DNA of 64,000 nt. Origin: Mycobacterium persicum (GTDB lineage: Bacteria > Actinomycetota > Actinomycetes > Mycobacteriales > Mycobacteriaceae). The notes beneath the pieces are model-generated. The model saw only the letters and a program-made list of their open reading frames with translations. It searched no databases and was not told where the DNA came from. The translations under genes and the position numbers were made by a program. The stretch is from assembly GCF_002086675.1 (NCBI RefSeq), contig NZ_MVIF01000010.1, forward strand, positions 1-64,000, in the 5' to 3' direction. Positions 26,874 to 38,488 of the stretch are shown here, piece by piece (position 1 is the first letter of the stretch; every line of letters begins with the position of its first letter).

Positions 26874-28457
26874 TCAGGGGTCGACAAGCACACCGGGGTT
26901 GAGGATTCCGGCCGGGTCGAGCACGGACTTCGCCGCACGCAGGGCCGCCGCAAATGGATCGGGGCGCTGCCGGTCGTACCACGGGCGGTGGTCGCGGCCC
27001 ACGGCGTGGTGGTGGGTGATGGTGCCGCCGGCCGTGCTGATCGCCTCGGACACGGCGGCTTTGATCTCGTCCCACTGCGCGTCCAGCGAACCCCAGCGTC
27101 CGCCCGCGTAGATGCCGTAGTACGGGGCCGGACCGTCGGGGTAGACATGGGTGAATCGGCAGGTCACCAGGCCGGTTCCGCAGACGTGTGCGATCGCTCG
27201 TCGTGCGGCATCGGTCACCGCGGCGTGCAGGGTGTCGAATCCGGCCCAGGTGCAAGCGGTTTCGAATGTTTCGGCGATGACGCTACGGCGGGCCAGGGCG
27301 TCTCGTTGGTAGGGCATCCGCAGGAACGCCGAGCGCCAGTTCGTGGAGGCATCGTTTTCCGTTGTGCTGGTTGCTGTTTCGCGGCCACGGCGCGCGGTGG
27401 TGCGGCCGCCGTAGTCGGCGGCGATCTCCACCGCCCGAGCCAGCCACGCGTCGACGGGGTGGTCCGCCGACTCGAAAGCCAGCACCAGCAACCCGCCGCT
27501 GACCGTGATGCCAGCGTTCAGGAATGCCTCGGCCGGGTCCAGTAGCCGGCAATTCGCGGGATACAGGCCGGCCTGGGCGATGGTCCGGGTTGCCGTCACC
27601 GCGGCGGCCCAGTCGTCGAAGGCGATCGACACGGTGAGCTGCCAGCGCGGCCGGTCCTGCAACCGCATCCAGGCCTCGGTGATGATGCCGAGGATGCCTT
27701 CCGAACCGAGGAACAGCCGGTCCGGGGACGGTCCGGCGCCGGACCCGGGCAGCCGGAGCGACTCGCTGATTCCGGCCGGGGTGACGACGCACATCGACTC
27801 GGTCAGGTCGTCGATGTGGGTGTACAGGGTGGCGAAGTGTCCCCCGGAGCGGGTCGCCAGCCAGCCGCCGAGAGTCGAAAAGCCGAAGGACTGCGGGAAA
27901 TGGCGCAGCGTGAGATCGTGTGGGCGAAGCTGGTTTTCGATCGACGGACCGAATGTGCCGGCCTGGATACGCGCCACCCGGCTGGCCCGGTCAATGTCGA
28001 GCACGGCGTCCATCGCGCCGATGTCGACCGTGACCGCCGGCTCGTCGAAGCGCGGCTCGACGCCACCGACCACCGAACTGCCGCCGCCGTACGGGATGAC
28101 GGCGACGTGCTCGCGGGTACACCAGTCCAGCACGTCGACCACATCCTGCTCGCTGCGCGGCCGCACGATCAGGTCCGGGACATGGTCGAGGCGGCCCTGC
28201 AGGTTGCGCGCGACGTCGCGGAACGCCTTGCCGCGGGCATGCCCGGCGCGATCGAGTGGATCGGCCGAGCACAACCCGGCCAGCGACGCCGGCGGGGTGA
28301 TCCGCGGTGGTGCCAACCCGAGCGCCGTCGGATCCGGAGGTTGGTGGTCGGTCAGGTCATGGCCGGGCAGCAGCGCTGCGACGCGTTCCGCCAGTGCCTG
28401 CGTCTCCGCCTGCGACAGCGCGTCCTCGACGTCACCCCAGCCCCACCACGAACGCAT
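26874..28457 (-). CDS. agpS: FAD-binding oxidase, alkyldihydroxyacetonephosphate synthase-like
   Basis: 527 aa VAO/PCMH flavoprotein: the FAD-binding domain shows VIPYGGGSSVVGG, AGTFGPSIENQL, FSTLGGWLATRSGGHFATLY and GSEGILGII. The C-terminal half carries THHHAVGRDHRPW, matching the catalytic His region of ADHAP synthase. True ADHAP synthase makes ether lipids; whether mycobacterial AgpS does so is not settled. Position equals Rv3107c. Confidence 0.87.
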   Translation of the reverse strand: MRSWWGWGDVEDALSQAETQALAERVAALLPGHDLTDHQPPDPTALGLAPPRITPPASLAGLCSADPLDRAGHARGKAFRDVARNLQGRLDHVPDLIVRPRSEQDVVDVLDWCTREHVAVIPYGGGSSVVGGVEPRFDEPAVTVDIGAMDAVLDIDRASRVARIQAGTFGPSIENQLRPHDLTLRHFPQSFGFSTLGGWLATRSGGHFATLYTHIDDLTESMCVVTPAGISESLRLPGSGAGPSPDRLFLGSEGILGIITEAWMRLQDRPRWQLTVSIAFDDWAAAVTATRTIAQAGLYPANCRLLDPAEAFLNAGITVSGGLLVLAFESADHPVDAWLARAVEIAADYGGRTTARRGRETATSTTENDASTNWRSAFLRMPYQRDALARRSVIAETFETACTWAGFDTLHAAVTDAARRAIAHVCGTGLVTCRFTHVYPDGPAPYYGIYAGGRWGSLDAQWDEIKAAVSEAISTAGGTITHHHAVGRDHRPWYDRQRPDPFAAALRAAKSVLDPAGILNPGVLVDP

Positions 28458-28466
28458 GCGGTGTGG

Positions 28467-28670
28467 TCAGCGTTTGACGACGACGACGGCTCCGCCGACG
28501 ACCAGCAGCACCAGCGCCGTGGCAATAGCCCAGCCGGTGCCCGCCAGCCACCAGATGACGGCCAGCAATGCCAGCACCGGTGACAACGCGAACAGCACCA
28601 TCCCGGGGTGCTGTTTGATCACTGCGAGCGCGCTTGTCGCCCGGACCCGATCGATTTCCTTGCCTGCCAT
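28467..28670 (-). CDS. Small two-helix membrane protein
   Basis: 67 aa from ATG 28670 (MAGKEIDRVRATSAL). Two hydrophobic helices, MVLFALSPVLALLAVIWWL and GWAIATALVLLVVGGAVVVV, end in KR. A longer frame to 28703 overlaps the next gene's stop. Function unknown. Follows the DUF222/HNH gene after 29 bp. Confidence 0.55.
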   Translation of the reverse strand: MAGKEIDRVRATSALAVIKQHPGMVLFALSPVLALLAVIWWLAGTGWAIATALVLLVVGGAVVVVKR

Positions 28671-28699
28671 GCGTTCAGCATGCCATGACACCGGCCCGG

Positions 28700-30070
28700 T
28701 CAACCCCCTTCTTCGTCGTCATCGTCTGCGTCGCGTAGGAGTTTTTCGGCGTGGTGGAACGCGTTGGTGCGGGGTTGGCCGTGGTCGAGATGCGCTGGCG
28801 GGATCCATTCGGTGTCACCCCTGGCGTTTTTGCGGGTGGTCCAGCCGCCGTCGAGGAGTTTGTGGTGGGGTCCGCAAGCCAGGGTGAGTTGGTCGACATC
28901 GGTGCGACGGGTGGTGGCCCACTCCCGTACATGATGGACCTCGCAGCGATACATCGGCACATCACAGCCCGGCGCTGAGCAGCCACGTTCTTTGGCGCAC
29001 AAGACAATTCGTTGCCCGGGTGAGGCCAGGCGTTTGGTGTGGTACAGCGCAAGGGGTTTGCCGTCGTCGAAGATCGCCAGATAATGACTCGCGTGGCGGG
29101 CCAGGCGGATTACATCCGACATGGGCAGCAGGGTGCCACCACTGGTGAGGGCCTTGCCGGACGCCGATTCCAGGTCTTTGAGCGTGGTGGACACGATGAT
29201 GCTGGCCGGTAACCCGTTGTGCTGCCCAAGGTTTCCTGATGCCAACAACCCGCGCAGGGCGGCGTTGAGGGCGTCGTGATTGCGTTGGCCTTCCGAGCGG
29301 GTGTCACGCTGCGCGGCTTCCTCAGGCGCAGGGCCATCAACTACCGGGCTCTCGTCGGCCGGATTGCACATGCCCGGAGCGCCTAGTTTGGCCAGGACCG
29401 CCTCGACGCTGGCCCGGGTTTCCGGGGTCAGCCAGCCATTGAGCCGCGACATTCCGTCAAGGCCCTGCTTGCCCAGGATCAGGCCGCGCCGCCGCGCCCG
29501 GTCCCCATCGGAATAGGTGCCATCGGGGTTAAGGCAGTCCATCAGCCGCTGCGCCAGCTTCGCCAACTGGTCGGGCCGGTACTGGATGGCCAACCGGGCC
29601 AGATGCGCTTCGGCTTTCTCCCGCGTCTCGATGTCCACATCGACTGGCAGGTGGCGGAAAAAGTCGCGGATCACCCGGACATGCGCCTCGCCGATATGGC
29701 CGTCACGCTGTGCGGCAGCGGTGGCGCTCAGCTGCGGGGCCAACGGCTCGCCGGTCAAGGCCAGACGCTGCCCCAACTCGGCGGCCTCGCCCACCCGCCG
29801 GCCGGCCTCAGCGCGGGTGATCCGCAGCCGGCTGGCCAACGCCGCGGGCAGCCTGCCGCCCAATTCCTCCTCGGTGGACTGTTCGGCAATCTGATTGATC
29901 AGCGAGTGTTCGATGCTGGGCAGCTGACGCCGCGTCGTCTCACAGTGCTCCAGCAAGACCAGCCGTTCGGGAGTGGTCAACGCGTCGAAGGAGAGCTCGA
30001 GCAGCCGTGCCATTGTCGCCTTGAGCGCATCGAAGGCCGAGATGACATCTTCGCGACTAGTCGCACGCAT
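28700..30070 (-). CDS. DUF222 / HNH endonuclease-domain protein (13E12 family)
   Basis: 456 aa. Residues 20-330 are the DUF222 domain of the mycobacterial 13E12 repeat family. The C-terminal HNH module reads [18 protein letters not shown], then [10 protein letters not shown], with two CxxC-type zinc ligands and the HH catalytic pair. The tail is acidic (DADDDDEE). These genes are multicopy and often found at variable loci, sometimes with REP-like mobile sequences; no such repeat is seen here. Function is unproven. Confidence 0.85.
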   Translation of the reverse strand: MRATSREDVISAFDALKATMARLLELSFDALTTPERLVLLEHCETTRRQLPSIEHSLINQIAEQSTEEELGGRLPAALASRLRITRAEAGRRVGEAAELGQRLALTGEPLAPQLSATAAAQRDGHIGEAHVRVIRDFFRHLPVDVDIETREKAEAHLARLAIQYRPDQLAKLAQRLMDCLNPDGTYSDGDRARRRGLILGKQGLDGMSRLNGWLTPETRASVEAVLAKLGAPGMCNPADESPVVDGPAPEEAAQRDTRSEGQRNHDALNAALRGLLASGNLGQHNGLPASIIVSTTLKDLESASGKALTSGGTLLPMSDVIRLARHASHYLAIFDDGKPLALYHTKRLASPGQRIVLCAKERGCSAPGCDVPMYRCEVHHVREWATTRRTDVDQLTLACGPHHKLLDGGWTTRKNARGDTEWIPPAHLDHGQPRTNAFHHAEKLLRDADDDDEEGG

Positions 30071-30414
30071 GTTCGAATTCTATCGCCGGCCACCGACATC
30101 GACGACGTCGAACGGACGGGGCCGGTCTCTGGCTTGATCTGCCCGGGAGGACCGGTAGCGCCGATCTATGCCTTGGGGCTGCGCTTCCTGCCGGCTGTCA
30201 CCGCCACCACGCGCGTCACCGTCACGGCGTGAGCAAGACCTTCACCCGTTCACCCGACCGGGACCCGGCAATCGCGTAGCCCTTGACCCCGGAGGCATGA
30301 TCGGCGCCGCACCCCGGTCGGCAGCTCGCCCCAATCGCCCCCCGACCAGGTCGACGGCGAAAACCGTTGCTGTGCCTGCCGCAAACGCGCTGCGCAGCGC
30401 GCACAGTCCAACCT
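30071..30414. other. Gene-free stretch, probably degraded sequence
   Basis: No supported gene. Short frames in all directions lack homology I can recognise. It leads into the MmpL relic and may hold further eroded 5' parts of it, which I could not identify. Confidence 0.4.
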
Positions 30415-30839
30415 CGCGGTGTTGCTGTTCCGGATCGCATTCGGTTTGTCGATGGGCTACGAAGTCTTCCTGATCGCGAGAATCCGCGAGTATTGGTGCG
30501 TGCCGACGCGGGATATGTCCGCCATGGCCCCCGGCCCCACGACGAGCCGCCAATGACGAAAGCGTCACCCGCGGCCTCGCCCACACCGGCCGCGTGATCA
30601 CCGCCGCAGCGTTGATCATGGCGATCAGCTTTGCGGCACTGACTTCTGCCGACGTCTCGTCCATGCGGATATTCGGTCTCGGGCTCACGATCGCGGTGCT
30701 GGTCGACGCCACCGTGGTGCGGATGATCCTGGTTCCGGCGTTCATGTTCCTCATGGGCCAGTGGAATTGGTGGGCGCCCGCGCCGCTGACACGCCTGCAC
30801 GAACGTATCGGCATCGACGAATCCGCAAGCCTGCCTTGA
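30415..30839 (+). pseudogene. C-terminal remnant of an MmpL-type RND transporter
   Basis: In one frame (30428-30496) the sequence gives FRIAFGLSMGYEVFLIARI, the MMPL motif FGLSMDYEVFL with Asp replaced by Gly. The frame then breaks. From 30555 another frame gives DESVTRGLAHTGRVIT, AALIMAISFAALTSADVSSM and FGLGLTIAVLVDATVVRM, ending with WNWWAPAPLTRLHERIG. This is the last part of an MmpL protein, with the motif Asp lost and at least one frameshift, and the first four fifths gone. The 82-aa piece after 30594 could be expressed but not work as a transporter. Confidence 0.8.
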
Positions 30840-31003
30840 CCGCTCGGTGAGCGACGGATTCCCGCGACTCTCGAGCCACGAATCCCGCTGCACACCCGCA
30901 AGCCGCGACCCGCCCGATACCAGCGTCACCAAACGGCCCAACCATTACCTTGAAACCACAGTGACACTCGACATTTGCCGAAATGACGAATGACCCTATC
31001 AAC

Positions 31004-31021
31004 TACGGACAATGGCCCGTA
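31004..31021. promoter_or_regulatory. DosR-box-like palindrome at the start of the Acg-like gene
   Basis: TACGG-ACAATGGC-CCGTA has perfect 5-bp arms and matches 9 of 14 positions of the DosR core GGGACTWWAGTCCC. It overlaps the ATG at 31012, which suggests that translation really begins at GTG 31033 or 31045. Confidence 0.35.
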
Positions 31022-32028
31022 ACGTCCACCGTGTGGACATCGAGGTGCTCGCGAACGCAGTCCTGCTGGCCTGCCGCGCCCCGTCGGTGCACAACAGTCA
31101 ACCCTGGCGGTGGGTCGTAGAGCACCATGCCGACGTCTACACCGCCCACCTCTTCGTCGATCGCCACCGAATCGTGCGGGCGACAGATCATTCCGGCCGT
31201 GAGGCACTCATCAGCTGCGGCGCGGCGCTCGATCACCTGCGCGTGGCGATGACGGCCGCGCAGTCGCAGCCGAGCATCACTCGCTTCCCCATCCCAGGTC
31301 GCCCCGACCACCTGGCCACCATGGAATTTAGCCCCACCGATCACGTCACCGCGGCCCAGCGACAGCGGGCCGAGGCGATTCTGCAGCGCCGAACCGATCG
31401 GCTTCCGCTGGACCGCCCCAGTTACTGGGACCTTTTCGAGCCGGCCCTGCGCGCCGCCGTGGACGACGATGTCGCGATGCTGGATGTCCTCGCCGACGAG
31501 CAACGATCACTACTGGTGCAGGCGTCACTGTACAGCGAAGCCCTGCGTCGTGACGATCCGTCTTATCATGCCGAACTCGACTGGTGGACTTCGCCATTCG
31601 CGTTGGCAGAGGGCGTACCTCCGAGTGCGCTGGCATCCGACACCGAACGCCTTCGGGTCGACGTCGGCAGGGATTTTCCAGTACGAAGCCACCAGCAGCG
31701 CCGCCCGCAGATCACGGCCGACTGGTCGAAAATCCTGGTGCTGTCCACACCCGGGGACACTCGACTGGACGTACTGCGTTGCGGCGAAGCGCTGTCGACC
31801 GTCCTGCTCGAATGCACCATGGCGGGTATGGCGACCTGCACGCTGTCGCATCTCATCGAGTCGAGCGAAAGCCGCGACATCGTCCGCGGCCTGATCGGCC
31901 ACCGCGGCGAGCCGCAGGTCCTGGTACGCGTCGGGATCACGCCACCGATCGACGACGCTCCCCCGCCCACACCGCGGCGGCCGCTGAACACCGTCCTGGA
32001 AATTCGCGAAAAGCCCGAGAAAGGTTGA
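31012..32028 (+). CDS. Acg-family nitroreductase-like protein (Rv3127-like)
   Basis: About 338 aa. It has the Acg signature ACRAPSVHNSQPWRW near the N-terminus, GREALISCGAALDHL, the RRTDRLPLD motif and the late ECTMAGMATCTLSHL helix. Acg proteins have a nitroreductase fold that binds and buries FMN without accessible substrate space; a role in flavin storage or NO/hypoxia survival is proposed. Many are DosR-controlled. The ATG at 31012 gives the longest form, but a DosR-like palindrome overlaps it and GTG 31045 would give the family start (VLANAVLLACRAP). Followed by a PNPOx-like gene after four bases. Confidence 0.85.
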   Translation: MARNVHRVDIEVLANAVLLACRAPSVHNSQPWRWVVEHHADVYTAHLFVDRHRIVRATDHSGREALISCGAALDHLRVAMTAAQSQPSITRFPIPGRPDHLATMEFSPTDHVTAAQRQRAEAILQRRTDRLPLDRPSYWDLFEPALRAAVDDDVAMLDVLADEQRSLLVQASLYSEALRRDDPSYHAELDWWTSPFALAEGVPPSALASDTERLRVDVGRDFPVRSHQQRRPQITADWSKILVLSTPGDTRLDVLRCGEALSTVLLECTMAGMATCTLSHLIESSESRDIVRGLIGHRGEPQVLVRVGITPPIDDAPPPTPRRPLNTVLEIREKPEKG

Positions 32029-32032
32029 GCCG

Positions 32033-32461
32033 ATGCCCGACGAGCCCGTTACCTTCCTGTCAGCCGACGAAAGCTGGAAACTCCTGAGCAGCGCCGCGCT
32101 CGGCCGACTGGTGACCAGCATCGCCGGTGAGCCCGAGATCTTCCCGGTCAACTATGTCGTGCAGGACCGCACCGTGCTCTTCCGCACCGCCGAGGGCACG
32201 AAATTGTTTCTCGCCGTGACGAATAGCCCGGTCGCATTCGAAGCCGACGATCACGACGCGGTGGAAGGCTGGAGCGTCATCGTCAAAGGCCATGCACGGG
32301 TTCTGCGTACCGACGCCGAGGTCCGGAAAGCCGAGCAAGCCCAACTGCGGCCATGGGTCGCGACGTTGAAGCTGCATTACGTGCGGGTCACCCCGTCCGA
32401 AATCACCGGCCGGCGTTTCTTGTTCGGACCGGAGCCGGACCGCACCGAGACGTTTGCGTGA
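32033..32461 (+). CDS. PNPOx-like flavin-binding split-barrel protein (Rv3129-like)
   Basis: 142 aa. The split-barrel fold of pyridoxamine-phosphate-oxidase-like proteins is indicated by SSAALGRLVTSIAGEPEIFPVNYVV, TVLFRTAEGTKLF, and VKGHARVL. Such mycobacterial proteins bind FMN, heme or F420. It follows the Acg-like gene closely and is expected in the same DosR-induced transcript. An AAAGGT lies before ATG 32033. It converges on tgs1 with a 7-bp gap. Confidence 0.85.
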   Translation: MPDEPVTFLSADESWKLLSSAALGRLVTSIAGEPEIFPVNYVVQDRTVLFRTAEGTKLFLAVTNSPVAFEADDHDAVEGWSVIVKGHARVLRTDAEVRKAEQAQLRPWVATLKLHYVRVTPSEITGRRFLFGPEPDRTETFA

Positions 32462-32468
32462 CGACCGG

Positions 32469-33860
32469 TCACACGACTAGGGACAGCCGTGCCTTACTGC
32501 GGCGGGCCTTGCGCCGCTTGCTGATTGCCACCAGCCGTGCTACCGCGGCTTCGATTCCCCGCGCCAGTTGATCGACATCGGTCACCGCGTCGTAGTCGGT
32601 GAGAATGCCGAAGCACAGGTCGTCAGCGTAGCTGAGCATCGCGACCCCGGTTCGCAGGTGCATCGCCAGCGGCGGAACCGGGAATACCGCGACCACCCTT
32701 TTACCCAAGACCTTTAGCGGGTGACGCGGCCCGGGCACATTCGTCGCCACCGTCACGATCCCACGCTGGGGCAACCGCATCAACAGCCCGACCGCCCGGG
32801 CCGTCATCGCGAATGGAAGGCGATTCGCAACTGACATGAACACGTTTCCGGCTTGCGGCTGACCGCTGGTCTTGGCCCGGCTCAACCGTTCATGCACGCT
32901 CCGCAGCCGCTGCACCGGATCCTCTTCCTCCACGGGAAGATTTGGAAGCATCGCGGATACGCGATTGTCGACCTCACCGAAGGCGTCCGTCGAACGGACC
33001 GAAACCGGCACCAAGGTGCGCAACGAACCCCGCCGGGGCCGCTGCCCACGCGCGACCAGGACGTTGCGGTAGCTCTCGGTAATCGCCGCCAGCGCAACGT
33101 CGTTGATGGTGACACCGAACGTCTGACACACCACATCGAGATCGGCCAGGGAGACCCGCGCCCCGCCGAACCGGCGCAAGTCGCTCAGCGGCCCGTTCAG
33201 CGTCGACTCGGCGGGGGTCAACAGACCCGCGACCAGTCCGCCGGCACCCCGGACGATGCGGACGATACCTGATGTGATCGCGCCGGGGGCAGTCCCTAGG
33301 CCACTCAGCAGGCTCAGCGGATTCGATGCGCCCAGTTCTGGTTTCAGCGCGGCGTGGGTCTTCTCCGCGAAACTGTCCCGAGCGACATGACCGCTGGGGT
33401 CGCACAATCCGGCCAGGATGTGGGAAGCCGCGATTCCGTCGGCCATGCAGTGGTGGACCTTGGTCAGCATCGCCCACCTGTCGTCGGTGAGACCTTCGAT
33501 GACCCAGAGCTCCCATAGCGGGCGGTCGCGGTCCAAACGCCGGGCCATCACGTCGGCGACCAGCCGGTACAGCTCGCGGTCGTCGCCCGGATGTGGGACC
33601 GCAACCCGCCGCACGTGCCGGTCGATGTCGAAGTCCGGGTCGTCTACCCATTCGGGAGCACCCAGGTCCAAGGGGTGCAGCCGCAACCGTTGCCCGAACC
33701 GCGGACAGGCGCGAATGCGCTCGGCAAACAGCGCCACCAACACATCCTGGTCGGGCGCGGGGCCTTCGATGACCGCGAGGCCACCGATGGCCAGACTGAC
33801 TCGCGGATCAACATCTTCGGCCTTAAGAAAACCGGCATCCAGCGTCGTCAGGTGAGTCAT
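32469..33860 (-). CDS. tgs1: Triacylglycerol synthase (WS/DGAT family) Tgs1
   Basis: 463 aa from ATG 33860, giving MTHLTTLDAGFLKAED, the Tgs1 start. The acyltransferase motif HHCMADG holds catalytic His136-His137. Other family blocks: RPLWELWVIEGL, VPVSVRS and NVPGPRHPLKVLG. It joins acyl-CoA to diacylglycerol and is the main triacylglycerol maker in dormancy. A DosR-like site lies 70 bp upstream. LipY, which mobilises the same lipid, is encoded elsewhere in this window. Confidence 0.94.
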   Translation of the reverse strand: MTHLTTLDAGFLKAEDVDPRVSLAIGGLAVIEGPAPDQDVLVALFAERIRACPRFGQRLRLHPLDLGAPEWVDDPDFDIDRHVRRVAVPHPGDDRELYRLVADVMARRLDRDRPLWELWVIEGLTDDRWAMLTKVHHCMADGIAASHILAGLCDPSGHVARDSFAEKTHAALKPELGASNPLSLLSGLGTAPGAITSGIVRIVRGAGGLVAGLLTPAESTLNGPLSDLRRFGGARVSLADLDVVCQTFGVTINDVALAAITESYRNVLVARGQRPRRGSLRTLVPVSVRSTDAFGEVDNRVSAMLPNLPVEEEDPVQRLRSVHERLSRAKTSGQPQAGNVFMSVANRLPFAMTARAVGLLMRLPQRGIVTVATNVPGPRHPLKVLGKRVVAVFPVPPLAMHLRTGVAMLSYADDLCFGILTDYDAVTDVDQLARGIEAAVARLVAISKRRKARRSKARLSLVV

Positions 33861-33929
33861 CATCAGCGTCTTTTCCCAGTTATCTGCAACTCTCGGTACC
33901 ACTATGCCTGCCGCCGGGGCGTCGCGGCA

Positions 33930-33943
33930 GGGCCAAAGGTCCC
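33930..33943. promoter_or_regulatory. DosR box between tgs1 and the Rv3131-like gene
   Basis: GGGCCAAAGGTCCC matches 11 of 14 positions of GGGACTWWAGTCCC, including both GGG and GTCCC ends. It is placed to drive tgs1 (start 33860) and the divergent Acg-like gene (start 34045). A weaker inverted GAGGG/TCCTC pair follows near 33953-33967. Confidence 0.65.
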
Positions 33944-34044
33944 TGCTTGCCGAGGGCTTCGTCCTCTGCCACGATCAATTGCCCCGCCCCGATCCTTGAT
34001 GCATGACAGCGATGGGACGGCTGGTCTGAATCGGAAAGGCAGCC

Positions 34045-36765
<2,721 letters not shown>

Positions 36766-37413
36766 TCACCCCGCGCCCGGTCGCGAGCGCTGCAACTGCG
36801 TTGCGAATACCGCGGCCTGCGTCCGGCGCTCCATTCCCAGCTTGGCCAACAGCCGGGATACGTAGTTCTTCACCGTCTTTTCGGCCAAGAACATCCGATC
36901 GGCAATCTGCTTGTTGGTAAGGCCCTCGCTCAGCAGCCCCAGCAGCGTGCGCTCCTGTTCGGTCAGGCCGGACAACGGGTCCGGCTCCTCGACACCGCCC
37001 CGCAGTTTGGACATCAGCGCGGCCGCTGCCCGATTGTCAAGCAGCGACCGTCCCGCGCCCACTTCTTTGACCGCACGGGCCAATTCCATTCCCTTGATGT
37101 CCTTGACGACGTAGCCACTGGCACCGGCCAGGATCGCATCCAGCATCGCCTCATCGGAGGTGTACGACGTCAGGATCAGACAGCGCAGTTCCGGCATGCG
37201 CGACAACAGATCTCGGCACAGCTCGATGCCATTGCCGTCGGGCAACCGGACGTCGAGCACCGCCACGTCGGGGTTAGCCGCCGGAATTCTGGCCATCGCT
37301 TCGCCCACCGAACCCGCCTCACCGACGACCTCGAGTTGAGGGTCCGCGTCGAGCAGGTCGATCAGACCGCGCCGTACCACCTCGTGGTCGTCGACCAAGA
37401 AGACTGTTACCAA
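36766..37413 (-). CDS. dosR: Dormancy response regulator DosR (DevR), TTG start
   Basis: 215 aa NarL/LuxR-type regulator. Receiver with DDHEVV near the start, phospho-acceptor Asp54 in [12 protein letters not shown], Thr/Ser switch in LILTSYTS and Lys in YVVKDIKG. The LuxR helix-turn-helix is [26 protein letters not shown]. The start is TTG at 37413: it has GGAG 7 bases upstream, gives the family N-terminus [12 protein letters not shown], and puts the aspartate at 54 as in M. tuberculosis. The longer frame to 37464 would overlap the upstream stress-protein gene. Activates the dormancy regulon. Confidence 0.97.
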   Translation of the reverse strand: MVTVFLVDDHEVVRRGLIDLLDADPQLEVVGEAGSVGEAMARIPAANPDVAVLDVRLPDGNGIELCRDLLSRMPELRCLILTSYTSDEAMLDAILAGASGYVVKDIKGMELARAVKEVGAGRSLLDNRAAAALMSKLRGGVEEPDPLSGLTEQERTLLGLLSEGLTNKQIADRMFLAEKTVKNYVSRLLAKLGMERRTQAAVFATQLQRSRPGAG

Positions 37414-37450
37414 GACTTCACTCCTGAGATAGTCCCGAGATTGGCTGTTC

Positions 37451-38251
37451 CTAGAGGTTGCCACTGCGCACGGTCAGCACCGAGCATCCTGCGCTGTAGA
37501 CGTTGCATGCCTGGGCGGCATGGGAGTCGGTGACATATAGCTGGTCCGGCTTGGCGTTGGCGGTGATGTAACGGCAGGCATGCCCGCGGATGACGGTCGA
37601 CTCGATTTTGACGTCAGGGTACAGCCGCGTCCACCGGGCCAGCCGGCGGCTCAGTTGCGCTTGCGCCAAACGGTTTCCGTCTCCGGCGTCGCCCGATGTG
37701 TCGGCCATGCGTGCCGAAAGCGCCCGCAGCGGCACTCCCCGCAGCCTTGCCTCCTCGAATGCATGTCGCAGCACCGAACCGTTGTTCACCTCCGCGACCA
37801 CCGTGCTGACTTTCGGCGCCGGCATTCCGCCGGTGGGCACCTGGATGACCGCCACCGGGCATAGCGCCGAGCCGGCCAGGGTCGCCGCGACCGAGCCTTC
37901 GCCGCGGCGCGCGTGGTTGAGCCCGATGGACCCGACACACACCATCACCGCCGACCTGGACTCCTCCATCAGCTTGGTGAGCGGCCTGCCCCGCAGGACT
38001 TCGGTTTCCACCTTGACCGGGTGTCCGGTGGCTTCAACGGCACGGCATACGTCGAACAGTGCCGCGTGCGCCGTACCTTGCCGACCATCACGACCGCCAC
38101 CGCCCGACGGTTCCAGCGGATCGATGACGTACACCAGGCGCAGCGGAATGTCTCGGCTGACCGCCTCGTCGATCGCCCACAGCGCCGCCTGGGTTGCCGC
38201 CTTCGATCCGTCGATACCGACGACCACCGCCGGAGCTGACGGGTTGCTCAT
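37451..38251 (-). CDS. Universal stress protein (Rv3134c-like), first gene of the dos operon
   Basis: 266 aa from ATG 38251, preceded by AGAGGAG. Two Usp domains are present: the first has [18 protein letters not shown] and ends with [31 protein letters not shown] (ATP-binding glycine motif); the second ends with [23 protein letters not shown]. It is the promoter-proximal gene of dosR-dosS. Two strong DosR boxes lie 65-100 bp upstream. Confidence 0.92.
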   Translation of the reverse strand: MSNPSAPAVVVGIDGSKAATQAALWAIDEAVSRDIPLRLVYVIDPLEPSGGGGRDGRQGTAHAALFDVCRAVEATGHPVKVETEVLRGRPLTKLMEESRSAVMVCVGSIGLNHARRGEGSVAATLAGSALCPVAVIQVPTGGMPAPKVSTVVAEVNNGSVLRHAFEEARLRGVPLRALSARMADTSGDAGDGNRLAQAQLSRRLARWTRLYPDVKIESTVIRGHACRYITANAKPDQLYVTDSHAAQACNVYSAGCSVLTVRSGNL

Positions 38252-38315
38252 CGTGCTCTCCTCTGCTGAGCCGTTGGCTACTCGCACGTTATCGATGAGG
38301 CAACCGGCTTACCCA

Positions 38316-38329
38316 GGGGCGTTGGTCCC
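38316..38329. promoter_or_regulatory. DosR box 1 of the dos / nor divergon
   Basis: GGGGCGTTGGTCCC matches 11 of 14 positions of GGGACTWWAGTCCC. It lies 65 bp upstream of the stress-protein ATG and 160 bp upstream of the NO reductase ATG. Confidence 0.7.
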
Positions 38330-38336
38330 GATATCA

Positions 38337-38350
38337 GTGCCATTGGTCCC
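38337..38350. promoter_or_regulatory. DosR box 2 of the dos / nor divergon
   Basis: GTGCCATTGGTCCC matches 10 of 14 positions of the DosR core and starts 21 bp (two helical turns) after box 1. A third, weaker match (8 of 14) starts at 38354, nearer to the NO reductase gene. Confidence 0.6.
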
Positions 38351-38488
38351 TACAGGACAACGGTCGGTCAAACGCACTATTGCCAGCGCGCCGATAGACG
38401 AATTGGATGTTTACGAGCCGTCGTTGCATGTGAACAAGGAGTTGAATCCGCGGCGATACAGCCCATCATCCAGACAGGAGATCTCGGA

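Noticed and set aside
26747..27255. Overlapping minus-strand frames at the fprA/agpS junction
   Set aside because: Shadows of fprA and agpS; the two real genes end back to back at 26873/26874.
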